Source: Euglena gracilis
Taxonomy: Eukaryota > Euglenida > Euglenophyceae > Euglenales
Length of the DNA: 64,000 nt
Direction: 5' to 3'
Assembly: GCA_039621445.1 (NCBI GenBank)
Contig: CP154955.1
Location: 33,525,417-33,589,416 of the forward strand
Shown piece after piece: positions 54,303 through 64,000 of this stretch. The notes under the pieces were generated by a model. It made no database searches. It worked only from the letters and a program-made list of their open reading frames with translations, and was not told the origin of the DNA. The first letter of the stretch is position 1. The number at the start of each line of letters is the position of its first letter. Made by a program: the position numbers and the translations under genes.

Positions 54303-57300
54303 ATGCCTGCGTGTGGGTGTGGGTGCCGGCGTGGTGGTGCCTGTGCGTGGGTTTCGGGCGGGGGGTTGCTGCAGCCAGCTCCATTTTTTTTTTGGCCCAG
54401 CCGCAGCCCCTTTTTTGCTTTCTCGCTGCCAAAACTTTTTCAAAAGTGGCCAAAATGGCGTTTTGGGGATGTGTTTTTGGGGTTGTGAGATGCTCATTTT
54501 TTCGGCCCTGTGTTTTGCAGGTCATTTTTAGGCCCTTGCCCATTTTCAGCCCAGCTCATGCCCAGCTGGGGTCCAGCCCCCCCCCCCCCCAGGGGTGGGG
54601 CGGGCCAAACTCTGCAAGCCCAAATTTCCAGCCCTGGCCCAGTAACCCCCCCGGTCCTTGTTCACGATGTTGCTGTTATTGTGAATGTATGGATGTGGAT
54701 GTGGATGTGCAAAAACGGATTGTACCTTGTGAATTGAGCTACGCATAGCGACAGCTTTTTTTTGTGCCGAGTCGCTCCGAGTCGCACCGTTATTGAGTGG
54801 ATGCTTTGGTGTCTGGGGGCGTGCGTGTGCGGGACAAATATGTGTGGGCGGTGGCGTCGTTTCTGTGCTTCCATTCCGTTCAGGTCCGACACAGCGGGCG
54901 GCGTCGTGCCATCCACCCGGCCGCCGTGGGTGCCGCCCGAGAGATCCTTGGAGGACCCCGCAGCCCCCCTGGATGCTGGTGCGCTGGAAAGGTATTTGTG
55001 TACAGGTGGTTGTGGCTGTGCCGGTCCAGAGGGAAGTACTTTCCGCAGCACTGGGAAGTTTGGTACCTTATTAAACACAGCCACGGCCGCAGACCAAGCC
55101 ACAGGACAGGAAAGGACATCTTCAAGCGCTGTCCGTGTGGCAGCGCTGTTCCTGGGACGGATTTTTTTTCTTTTGGTTCGCTGGGGGGGGGGGTGGGGGT
55201 CCCCCCCCCCCCCCCCGAGGGGTTGGGTGGGTTTCCCTCTATTTTCGGCGAATTATTTTGCGACACACAAACAAACACACTCCCTTCAAACAGAAAACCC
55301 TTCAAAACGCCAATTCTTTGCCCATTTTTGCCTGCGTCCGCCCAACTGGGACATTGGGCTGCATTTGGGCATTTCGTCTGATTGGCTCCAAAGTCCGCAG
55401 CGCAGGTGTCTATCCGCGGTGGCATCGGTGCCCATCAACCCGCCCCAACAGGACCCACCGCGCCCACGACCCCCTGAGCCGCCAAACCGGTCCCGCGTCC
55501 CGCCTGGACCACTTCCGGTGTGTCGCGCCCGCTGCCCTGGACCCTGGCTGAGCTGGCCCGCCACGGAGGGAGTGGCGCTGTATGGCGGCGACCCGAGGGG
55601 TCATCGGCGAGCCCCCAAGTGGCAGTCACTTGGGCCCCGTCCGGGCCGCCGGTTGGCGAAGCCGGCCTCCGCGCCGGCAGGCGGACCACTGGGTCTCATT
55701 CCCCAGCCCTCCCCATCAGCACCACCCCCCTCCCCGGCCCAGGCCGGCGGACGAGGCGGCCCTGCACGCCATCATGGCCCGGGCCGGTGCACTGCTCTTC
55801 GGGGAGGCCGCGCCGCCCATCGCCGCCGCCCCGAAGCCCCGGCGGCGCCGGCCCCCGCCGCCCCGGCCCACCCCCGACGCCCTCGGCCAGGCGGGGGGAC
55901 TGGGGGGGCTGAGCGTGGCCGAACCCCACTTCTATAGCGTGACTTCTCAAATGCTTTCAATACCATGGACAGATCACACCTCTTGCTGGAGGCCACAACA
56001 AGGACACCTTGCCCATTTAACTACCTCAGTTGCGCCTATCGGAGCCCAGCCCCCCTCTTTTGTGCGGGGAAAGTTCTCTGGCCCCGATGCGGCACACCAA
56101 GGATCGCCTGTTGTTGGGAGACTCCAAACCCAACAGTTCCCCAGAAAAGAGTTTGCTGTTTACCCCCACCCCCAAAGTTTGTTTTTTTTGGACACAGGTG
56201 GGTGCGGGGGCACTCCACATGAAACGGGCAACCTCCTGTTTTGGGCAGCCGTCCGTGAGCCCCGCCCCCTCCCCCCCCCCCCCCCCCCCCTGCCGGGGAG
56301 GAGCGGCGGGCGATGGCGGCAGCCCAGCAGCCACCGGCGGAGGAGCGGCGGATGCCCTGCCAGCGGCCGAACCCCAAGGCGTGGGCCCTCCCCTCCCTTT
56401 TTGTATCGGCCGGTGGGTGGAAGTGTCATTTTTTCCCTTCGATTCAGACCTCCCCCCCAAGAAACTGTCCTGTGGTCCTTTGCTGGAGGCAGTTTCCGGG
56501 GGGGGGGGGGGGGGGGGGGTGGTTGTTTGGAACCCGCCAGAACAGACCCACCCCCTTTTCTTGTTCGCCTCCAGGCCACAGGCAGGGGGTTAATGCTGTC
56601 TGCAATTATTCCGCAATTCCACAACTTCCCAGAATTTCCACCACTTTCCCGCAGTGTTTTTTCTTTCCCAAATCTTTTTCTCGGCATTGAATTAACATGA
56701 AAGATGCAATGATGGCCATTCCTTGAATGGTGTGCAAGGAGGACTCAAGCACTTTTTTTGCTGTGATTTTCTTTAATTTTGGCTAAATTGGTGGTTTGTG
56801 TTTCTTTGAAGTTCTGAAGCTGGGAATGATTCCAACTTGGAAAATTCCTGCATTTTGGACCAAAATTTTCACTCAGCTTTTCCTCAAAGGCTTTTCATTT
56901 TTGGATTTTTTCGCCTAACAAGTTCCATGTTCTTCAACATTGTGTGTGTTTTTGAACTGTCATTCTTTTTTAAAAAAATTTTCAGTCCCCAAAACACGTT
57001 TTTGTAATTTGGGAACCCACTGGTGAATTTTTTGTGCGTACCCTCTTGCAGTAATGTGCACTCTCCTGATATCTATTCCCCTGCAGTTTCCACAGTTTTG
57101 CAATTTCCCGCAATGTTTTTCCCCCGTAATTTTTGAAATTCTCTTCCCTCCCCCCCCTCACACCAGGGCTGAACGAGTTTGGAAACCTGTGTCAGACCCC
57201 CCTCCTGGTTACAAAAAGCTGTTCAAACCCACCTCTCCCATTTTTCAGGGGCGATTTTTCTGAGAAAACAATTGTCGGCACTTTTGGAGATTCTGTTAAA

Positions 57301-60300
57301 AAATCTTTCCAAAAGTTCTATGGTGGTTGGTGGTGAGGTGGGGGGGGGCTTCCCACCTCCCAGGTGGCCCTACCAGCCTTTTTGACTAAAATAATTTGCA
57401 TCAGGTGCTGTCATCATATTCAAAATTCTTTTTTTTAAAAGTCGACATTTTTCTTCTTTTAACGCTGACATTGGGTTTTTTCCGGGCAGTGCAAAGTCGT
57501 TTGCACGCAGGGAGGGGGCGAGAATGAGGTGTATGCCACCATCGTTCGCGTGTGCTCTGTCCTCGCCCTCCCGTAGGCGCTCAAGCCACTAGTACAAAGG
57601 CAACGCTTGGCACCCCGCTGCTGCCCCAGGTGGCTGCGGTGCGAGCGGAGACCCCGGAAGCGCCGCCGGCGGAGAAGTCGCGGCCGGGGGTGCGGGACGA
57701 CGCCCGGGAGCGGATGTACCACCCGCCCCCCCGGCCCGCTGATGCTGGCGATGCGGGCCCTCACCTGCCCCCCTTGCTGCACACCCACCCGCTACCCAAG
57801 GTGTGTTGCTGGGGTGTGTGTGTGTGTGCGCGCGCGCGTGTGTGTGTTGTGGGTGTATGTGTGTGTGTGTGTGCGTGTGTGTGTGTGGGTGGGTGTGGGG
57901 GGGATGGAAGGAGATGGTGGTGTGCCACAATGTGTTGAATGGGGAATGGTCTAGGCGGAGGGAATAGTTTTATGAAGTGTGGCACGGGCTTCTGTGATAT
58001 GCGATGAGCACGTCTCTGGGCCGTTCAAGGCTGATCCACCCACACCGCACCAAGAGCAGTTCTTTCTTTAAAAGTGGTTGGTGGTGAGGTGGGGGGGGCT
58101 TCCCACCTCCCAGGTGGCCCTACCAGCCTTTTTGACTAAAATAATTTGCCCAAAACCGATAAAGTCTTTAATAATTTTTGGGAATTAAAGGACAGCAGCT
58201 GACTTGCAACAGAGGTTGTCTGTGGGCAGGTTTCTTCACCCCGGCCGCGGTGGAAAAGGGGTCTCGGCGTCTGCGATCCTTCACAACAAACAGGCGAAGG
58301 GCGGCGGAGGTCGAGACGGCCGAAAACGGCCGCGGCGAGCGGTCATTTTGCAGCGCGGAATGGGCCGATTGGAGCCAAAAACGACGTTTTCTATCTATTT
58401 TCTTTTTTTTTTAAGGAAGTTCACCCCCCTCCGGGAGATTGGGTTTTGGGGTGGGAGATGCTATTGTACCGAAGGCCTTGGGGAACCAAAATTTCCTTTT
58501 CAAGGAGAAATTGGCAGGCCCAAAACCGACCCCCCAGGGGGTGCGCCTGGTATATGGGCAGGCACCCCGTAGCACAAGCCACCTCCTGGGGTTGGTAAAA
58601 AGAAGCCTGGGTGTGGTGTATCACCCAAAGTGTCTTCAGTTCCTGGGAAGGCACAAGTCACTTCTGGGGGGGGGGGCGAGTGAATTCATTCCAGGCTGCT
58701 CCCCACCTCGGTTCCTGCCGCAGGCGCAGGAGGCGGCGATGATCAGCCGCCTGTACCACCAGCGGTGGCAGAAGGCCGACGAGTTCTACCGCCGGGAGGA
58801 GGTCGCCATGCAGGCTGCCGTCCCGCCGCTGAGGCAAAGGAAGCTGCCTTCCAAGGCTGCGGAGCAGGTGTGGGGTGGACAGGTGTCAATGGCTGTGTGA
58901 AAGCGAGTCCTCAGTGTGTGTGTGTGTGTTATGTGTATGTGTGCATGTGTGTGCGTGTGTGTGTGTGTGTGCGCGCGCGTGCACGTGCAAATGCGCATTT
59001 CGGCACAACATATTGGGCATTTCTTTGGTGGGATGCCAAGACGCTGGCCTTTTCAGTTGTAACCAGAAGCTTTTGAAATTTCTTTCTTCTCTACGAAGCG
59101 GATTTGTCGTTTCACCCATTTTTGCCTATCCACGGGGACAGAACCCGGCCAGTCCACCCTCAGTCCATTAGTCCAGTCCACCTCAGTCCCTCCGTGAAGG
59201 TTTCTCAGGTTTTCTTAGGGACCCCCGGAGGTCCAGCCTGCCGGCTGGAGAAAGGCACTGGTTTGAAAACAGGGGCACCCAGCTCAATTCTGGTGTTTTG
59301 TCGGGGTTGGTTTCCAGCCCCACGTGGTCCAGCCAGACAGCCGACCGTCCCCCCCCCCCCATCGAATGAGGTCCCCCCAATACCCAACCCCTACATCCGG
59401 GACCCCAGCGGAACCCAGCCTCTCCATGGCGTAGGGGAGAAACGGCCCCCACTCCGCCCGGGGGGTACGGCTAACTGTGTACCTCCTGGGATGAGGTGGA
59501 CACCCCCCACCTGCCACTCCGGACACCTCACTTCAGACCCAGCCCTCTGCAGGACAGCCATGCCTGGCCCCGGGCTTCTTTGTCCCCCCTGTGGCTGCAA
59601 CCGCCACCATCCTGGCTGCCCGCCCCCCCCCCCCCCCGCTCTCGGTCCACCGCGGCCGTCGTCCTCTCGATGTTCCCTCGGTCCACTGTGGCCGTCGTCC
59701 TCTCGATGTTCACACCCTGGCCCTCGACGAACATCAACCTTGGAGCACCTCTTGGCCCCCTGCGGCTTTCCCGTCCCCGCCAATGAAACCAGCCCCGTCA
59801 CCCGTGTTCCAGCATGCTGCCCATCCCCACCCTCCCCCCTGCAGCTAACACGTCGTCACAGCTTGACAATGTAACAATCGGGACAGTTGGGGAAATCATT
59901 TTCAGCGCCTTACCGAACCCCTCCACCCTTGTGTATCCCCACCGCCCTGCCCACAGCACAGGCCACCATCCTGTACCACACTCTTCACTGTCTGGGCCCC
60001 GGGTAGGCCCCTTGGAGGCAGGGCTATTGCGGCCCTGTCGACCTTGGGCATTGCAGGCATGTGGGGCACTTCTAATCCTAATCCTAATCCCACCTATACC
60101 CGAGAAATCCTGTTTAGAATGTCCCCCCCCCCCAGGCCCTCGTCAACAACCTTCTCTACAAGCCGGCGCAGGAGGATGTGACCCTGATGGCGAAGCTGAC
60201 CCACAAATATGCCCCCGACCGGTGTGTTGGGTGGGGAGGGGAGGGGGCCTCTGGTCGCCAGTGTGGGGGGGTCTGGCCGGCAAATGGGAGGCACGCAGGA

Positions 60301-61021
60301 CCCCCAGCGCAACTTTCGTGGCTGAACGTTAGCCCGCAGTCGCCCTCGCCCACCGGATCCGCGCTGCCTGCCTGAGTTGGGGGTTGGCGTGGGAGTCGGG
60401 TCGCTGACCCCGGTTGGGCCCGGCTGCCCGGTCCAGCCGGAGCCACAGGGGGCGGGCGCATGCGTCGCCAATCAGAAGGCGACCGACCGCTGTGGGGCTC
60501 TGTCCTCTGCAGTTCCGATCAACTGTGGTATGACCGGAAGGTTCCAACCGCGGCCAATCCCGACGCTTTCCACCCCTGGCAGGCAAACGGCCGTCCTGCG
60601 GTCCGCCCAGGTGGCGGCGGACTGCGTCCAACGGCTGTACAATGCGGATCAGGCAACCCTTTGACGCACTGGCCGACACCCAGGGCTGCACTGGAAGAAC
60701 TGGAATCCTGAACAACCCATCAATGGTGGGCGGGGAGACCGTTGATCTCCCCCAAGGGTGTATCATCAGCTGTGGAGGATTTCACAGCTTTTTCATGGCC
60801 ATTCCGGAACACTTTCCTGATGATCCCCCCGCCCAACCCCCGACCCATGGTCGTCCTGTGAGACCCATAGGACGGGGGGGGGGTCTCAAAAATGTTATTG
60901 ACTTTTTCAGAAAAGTTGAGTACTTGAGATACTGTCCGATCCGTCGAGGTTGCATGGTGCCGACGCGGAGCGGAAGCAGCAGCATCGCGAGGAGCTGCTG
61001 CGCAAGTACACCAGCGGTTGA
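54099..61021 (+). CDS. Ten-exon gene, conserved hypothetical protein of roughly 380 residues
   Basis: Model: 54099-54196, 54884-54991, 55743-55938, 56301-56402, 57630-57800, 58724-58867, 59371-59430, 60136-60221, about 60513-60652 (frame change inside) and 60929-61021. The phases of the first nine junctions agree without forcing. The N-terminus is acidic ([11 protein letters not shown]). Exons 3-5 are Pro/Arg/Ala-rich and probably disordered. Exons 6-10 hold compact motifs: [71 protein letters not shown] and [16 protein letters not shown]. The 'RLY...' plus basic-helix pattern recalls small conserved proteins of flagellated protists, but I cannot name it. The stop is TGA 61019-61021. Three introns start inside GT microsatellites. 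Confidence 0.65.
54197..54345. repeat. GT microsatellite starting at a donor site
   Basis: GTGTGCGTGTGTGTGT and later GT tracts with ATGTGTGT interruptions. The first GT is the inferred donor. Confidence 0.8.
54366..54645. repeat. Dispersed repeat, copy 1 (copy 2 at 62008-62320)
   Basis: Shared blocks in order: GGCCAGCC, GCCCCTTTTT, TTTTGGGGATGTGTTTTTGG-like, GATACTCATTTTTT / GATGCTCATTTTTT, TGTTTTGTAGGTCATTTT / TGTTTTGCAGGTCATTTT, TTTCAGCCCAGC, a C-run hairpin, and GCCCAAATTTCCAGCCC. The orientation is the same. Confidence 0.75.
54884..54991 (+). CDS. Exon 2 of the ten-exon gene
   Basis: The acceptor is CCGTTCAG and the donor GTATTT. It encodes [20 protein letters not shown] and onward. 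Confidence 0.65.
55743..55938 (+). CDS. Exon 3 of the ten-exon gene
   Basis: The acceptor is CGGCCCAG and the donor GTGACT. It encodes [20 protein letters not shown], then a Pro/Arg-rich linker and AEPHFYS. The phase joins exon 2 exactly. Confidence 0.65.
56301..56402 (+). CDS. Exon 4 of the ten-exon gene
   Basis: It follows a C-run and GGGGAG. It encodes [20 protein letters not shown] and onward. Donor GTATCG at 56403 gives phase 0; GTGGGC at 56381 is the alternative. Confidence 0.5.
56590..57480. other. AT-rich intron segment
   Basis: It carries CCGCAATTCCACAACTTCCC-like sequence at 56620-56655 and again near 57085-57110 (TTTCCACAGTTTTGCAATTTCC). No exon seen. Confidence 0.4.
57323..57399. 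repeat. 77-bp direct repeat, copy 1 (copy 2 at 58074-58149)
   Basis: GTGGTTGGTGGTGAGGTGGG ... CAGCCTTTTTGACTAAAATA ATTTGC, practically identical to 58074-58149 apart from one base in the G-run. The copies flank exon 5. Confidence 0.95.
57630..57800 (+). CDS. Exon 5 of the ten-exon gene
   Basis: The acceptor is GCCCCAG. The donor GTGTGT leads into a GT microsatellite. There are 57 codons, phase 0. It encodes [20 protein letters not shown] and [13 protein letters not shown], with a Pro/His-rich end. A second open frame ([14 protein letters not shown]) overlaps, so the 3' part is less sure. Confidence 0.55.
57801..57900. repeat. GT microsatellite starting at a donor site
   Basis: GTGTGTTGCTGGGGTGTGTG and further GT/GC-GT repeats directly after exon 5. 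Confidence 0.8.
58074..58149. repeat. 77-bp direct repeat, copy 2
   Basis: See copy 1 at 57323-57399. The downstream flanks diverge at once (ATCAGG against CCAAAA). Confidence 0.95.
58724..58867 (+). CDS. Exon 6 of the ten-exon gene
   Basis: The acceptor is TGCCGCAG and the donor GTGTGG, with 48 codons, phase 0. It encodes [20 protein letters not shown], then [20 protein letters not shown], the strongest exon of the gene. Confidence 0.75.
58914..58985. repeat. GT microsatellite in intron 6
   Basis: GTGTGTGTGTGTTATGTGTA and further GT/GC repeats begin 47 bp after the exon 6 donor. Confidence 0.85.
59371..59430 (+). CDS. Exon 7 of the ten-exon gene
   Basis: It follows GAATGAG and precedes GTAGGG, exactly 20 codons, phase 0. 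It encodes [20 protein letters not shown]. Confidence 0.55.
60136..60221 (+). CDS. Exon 8 of the ten-exon gene
   Basis: The acceptor is a C-run and CCCAG, and the donor GTGTGT. It encodes [20 protein letters not shown] and LTHKYAPD, ending phase 2, which fits exon 9. Confidence 0.7.
60513..60652 (+). CDS. Exon 9 region of the ten-exon gene, frame change inside
   Basis: The acceptor is CCTCTGCAG. The first part encodes [21 protein letters not shown] in frame with exon 8. The second part encodes [20 protein letters not shown] in another frame from about 60583. A short intron ending CCCCTGGCAG (60582) or a single-base error would reconcile them. The 3' donor may be GC (CAG|GCAACC at 60652). Confidence 0.5.
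60929..61021 (+). CDS. Terminal exon of the ten-exon gene
   Basis: It encodes [20 protein letters not shown] and LRKYTSG, ending at TGA 61019-61021. The acceptor TTGAG at 60924-60928 keeps phase 0. Confidence 0.65.
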   Translation: MLSDPSRLHGADAERKQQHREELLRKYTSG

Positions 61022-63270
61022 CCCCCCCCCCGACGGGCCCACTGCCGCAAAGTCAACTGGCACGAAATCCAACTGTTGCCCTTTCCCCCACACCAGCCTC
61101 AGCCTTTCCCTTTCCCTCTTCTTCCCTCTCTTGTTTGTCATCTGACTCTGACCAACCACCCAATGCAAACGTTCATGATTCTGTCGATGTTCGTCTTCAC
61201 AAAGTATGGTGTGGTGCTGAAGTGTCCATCCGTTCAACGTTGCCCTGCAGCAGCTCATAAGCTTTTGCCTCGAGGGATGGAGGGTTGAAGGCAACGCTGG
61301 GGTCGAAACCGAACACTCTCCTTTTGGGATTGCGGTGGGTGCTCCACAGGACCTATACGATGGTAAACCCCAGCGCTTTCCCTGAAATTTGTGGTCATCA
61401 CCACAAGCAAAGCCAGGGAATGGGGTTTTTTTTTGGTCTGCGAGAAACTCACACGGTGACTTTTCTTTGATGATAAGTTTTTGCTGCTAACAGCCGGTGT
61501 GCGTGCTTCTTAAATTAGTCTCCTTTTCTATTAAATTTGAAGATGTTTGATTTTTACTTCCACTTTTTTTTTGAAAGCTTGTTTTCGAATTCTTCATCAT
61601 TTTGCCTCGTCCCTGGTTGATCAGGGTTTTCCTTAAAGTTTGTTGCAAATATTATGACCATTAGTGGGGGGTATTTGGCTTTTAATTGGTTGTTCCTGAT
61701 TTTGACTGGTCCAGGGGTGCCATGAGCCGCCATTGCAGTGGCCAGTGGGAGCCATGTGCAAAACCAGCCAACACTGCAGGAATGCCACTGTGGGAAACCT
61801 TCAATGTTTCGTTTTCTCATATTTTCATGTTGCGTTCTAGAATCCGCTGTTCTGCTGGGCGCGCTCACAGAGGATCTGCTGCTTGCAACCATGTCGCAAA
61901 TTTCACGGCAAAAGGCCCTAATTATACCCCACGTGCAGTTTTTTTTTTGAGTGGGTTGCTTGTGGTGCATACATCTCTTTAAGGCTTTGCAGACCTCCCC
62001 TGCTGGGTGCAGCTACAGCCGGCCCCGATTTTGGGCCAGCCCCCCCCCCCCCAGGGGGTGCTGCTAGCCCTGCTTGCCCAGCCCCTTTTTGGAGGGTCCA
62101 GCCAAAAACGGTGTTTTTTTGGGATTTTTTTTCGGGAGTTTTTGGGGTTGCCAGATACTCATTTTTTTCAAAACTGTGTTTTGTAGGTCATTTTCTGGGC
62201 AGTTGTCCGATTTCAGCCCAGCCCGGCCCGGCTCAGACGGGTCTAGCCCCCCCCCCTGGGGCAGGGCGGGCTAGCCAGCCCAAATTTCAAGCCAGCCCAA
62301 ATTTCTAGCCCCAGCCCAGCAATCAAGCTGGGTCCTTGAAGACATGTATGCTCTGGCGTGGTGCGGGGTGGACCCCTGCCAAATTATTCCGGGTACAATC
62401 CTTCGGAGGTTTTTTGATTTCAAGATTTTTAGACACCCCAGTTTCAAAATTAACTGCCCAACAATGTCAATGTCTGATAATTTTTAGAACTCTTAACAAT
62501 AATTACTGTACTCCTTGTGCTGCAAAGTGTCTTTTTTTGCGCCGATGGCGGTTGCATAAGGCGAGGGGATTGCACATCCAATCCAAAAAGGCGTCAAATC
62601 CTCCATTTCTGAAATTTTATTTTTAAGGCAACGTGCTCATACTTTTTTTTCATTATTTTTTCTCATTTTAGCTGACACCTGATTGAATTGATGCTGTTGG
62701 AGGACTGTTCACAATCAATCAAAACCGATAGGTCTGGAAGACGTATGCTAGTTTCGACATGGGGTGCTTTGGGGTTTGTGTTCAAGCCAATAAACCCTGC
62801 CCTAAATGGTGACTAGAACAGTGTTTCGAGGGTTCAAAATACGCATCCTCCACCACGCTGGAGGCCGCTAAAAGCAGAAATGCAAATGAGGGAGGGGCCT
62901 TTTGGCATGCAGTTCTCACATTGCCCCTGACTGAATATTCTGGCTGCTTCACCCAACAAGAATGCTCGTTTTGTGCGTCATCCTCCCCGACGGCCCCAAA
63001 TGACCCAGTTTTCGAACTGAGACGGGCCAGATTCAACGCACACTCCATTTGAGCCACTGAGCAATGCACACTGTTTTCCTGAAACCCAATCCTCTAGCAC
63101 GGTCCTGACACCAGCCCTTTCAGCTGCCAGCAACCCCCCCCCCCCACACTCACACTAACGTGCCACCATCCAGATGCCTACTGCCCTGGCCCCATAATTG
63201 GGGGTGTTTCTGACCTGATCTGGCAGTTCTCGAACACTTCACACCGCGCAAAATGCCGTCTGCTTTGCAG
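61022..63270. other. Intergenic / upstream region
   Basis: No gene recognised. A dispersed repeat occupies 62008-62320. A weak 80-codon + frame at 62820-63060 overlaps a minus frame; neither shows convincing coding character. Confidence 0.4.
62008..62320. repeat. Dispersed repeat, copy 2
   Basis: Same block order as 54366-54645, ending GCCCAGCAATC against GCCCAGTAACC. It includes a C-run and a TCTAGCC/GGCTAGCC hairpin. Confidence 0.75.
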
Positions 63271-63423
63271 GTGGAAAAAATGGTGGCGCCATATGGTGGA
63301 AGAGTTCTGAACGTCGAGTACCGTGAGGTTTCTCCAACGGACAATCAACCCCAGGCAGCCTATGCTGCACAGCCACAACCACAACCACAACTTCACTCGC
63401 AGCCGTCTCTGACACCATCTCAG
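63271..63423 (+). CDS. Exon of a further gene, Gln/Pro-rich 3' part
   Basis: The acceptor is CTGCTTTGCAG and the donor GTGCGC, with 51 codons, phase 0. It encodes VEKMVAPYGGRVLNVEYREV, then a PQPQPQLHSQPS low-complexity tail. The product is unknown. The gene probably continues beyond 64000: a possible next exon starts after CCCACTAG near 63898 (LKPVVWVIPPWRRPPG). Confidence 0.5.
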
Positions 63424-64000
63424 GTGCGCCGTTGCAGGTTTCATCAACAGAGTATAAATCATCTTGTTTTCATTAAAATATTTTTGTCTTCGCACAAGCC
63501 AACACTTGGAAATTTCCAATTATGCTTTATTTGGCAGATGCCATTTATTTATGTTGCACTCTAAGTGTAAGATTTGGGTCTTTTGGGTCGGTTGCCGGAC
63601 CCTGCTCCAGGGAGTTTATTTTTAAGGCAATTTTCTGGACCGACTCGGAACTGAACAAAACCCCATCGTTTTTCGTGTTCTCAAAGCACGAAAGCTTTTC
63701 CTTCGGCGCTTCATGCGATGTTGCCATGTGTGTGATACACGGTCTTGTTTTTTTTTTTTGGGTGGGGAGCTCATGCTGAGCAACGGGCAGCCGCAGCACG
63801 AACCGTTGTGAATCCCCCACCCTGGCAGCGGACAGCCTTCCCCCCCCCCTACCTCCCCCCGACAGCCTCCCCCCTGCATGACCCCCACCCCCCACTAGGC
63901 CTCAAGCCAGTTGTGTGGGTCATTCCACCCTGGCGACGACCCCCTGGCCTGGTCCCCCAGGGCCAGCTGCAGGTGCACCCCGGCGTGGGGGGGCGGGACC

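Noticed and set aside
62782-63069. 95-codon minus-strand frame and overlapping + frame
   Set aside because: Both are moderate in length by chance, and neither has splice signals or typical GC-rich codon use of this genome.

Overview
The window looks like nuclear DNA of a GC-rich, intron-rich, probably flagellated unicellular eukaryote (an alga or other protist). The reasons are coding exons with very GC-rich third positions, GT-AG introns stuffed with repeats, a chromodomain-bearing Ty3/gypsy retrotransposon, and a eukaryotic membrane acyltransferase gene. I cannot place the species. All recognised genes and exons lie on the + strand. No rRNA, tRNA or CRISPR array was seen.

Layout. (1) 1-9671 holds a chromovirus: a gag ORF, a disrupted protease region, and a long pol ORF with RT, RNase H, integrase and chromodomain. 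A 344-codon ORF of unknown function (9870-10904) follows. (2) 10.9-13.4 kb is a nest of palindromic elements built around C-run/G-run cores. (3) 11.1-23.5 kb carries small, alanine- and glutamate-rich coiled-coil exons separated by introns that include two huge AC/GCAC microsatellites. (4) 24.1-37.1 kb carries about 20 more exons of an unrecognised protein; its last exons resemble the dynein heavy-chain stalk, and it ends at a stop at 37100-37102. Whether (3) and (4) are one gene is open. (5) 37.97-49.08 kb is a lysophosphatidate-type acyltransferase (PlsC/AGPAT family) in about ten exons, with all the family motif blocks in order. (6) 54.1-61.0 kb is a ten-exon gene of unknown function for which I could derive a mostly phase-consistent model, from ATG 54099 to stop 61019-61021. 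(7) At least one exon of a further gene lies at 63271-63423.

The introns and spacers are dominated by non-autonomous mobile DNA. One group is hAT-like: terminal inverted repeats beginning CAGGG/CAGAC, with 8-bp flanking duplications in the best cases. Another is a foldback family whose ends read GGGTTACxGTAGGAGG...CCTCCTACxGTAACCC and whose arms are arrays of 22-bp GAGGATGCTCATGAGCATCCTC-type palindromes around internal tandem repeats. Many of the conspicuous C and G homopolymers are the termini of such elements. Homopolymer length errors are a real risk in this sequence and may explain several frame breaks. Exon ends quoted below are inferred from AG/GT signals and reading frame, without transcript data.
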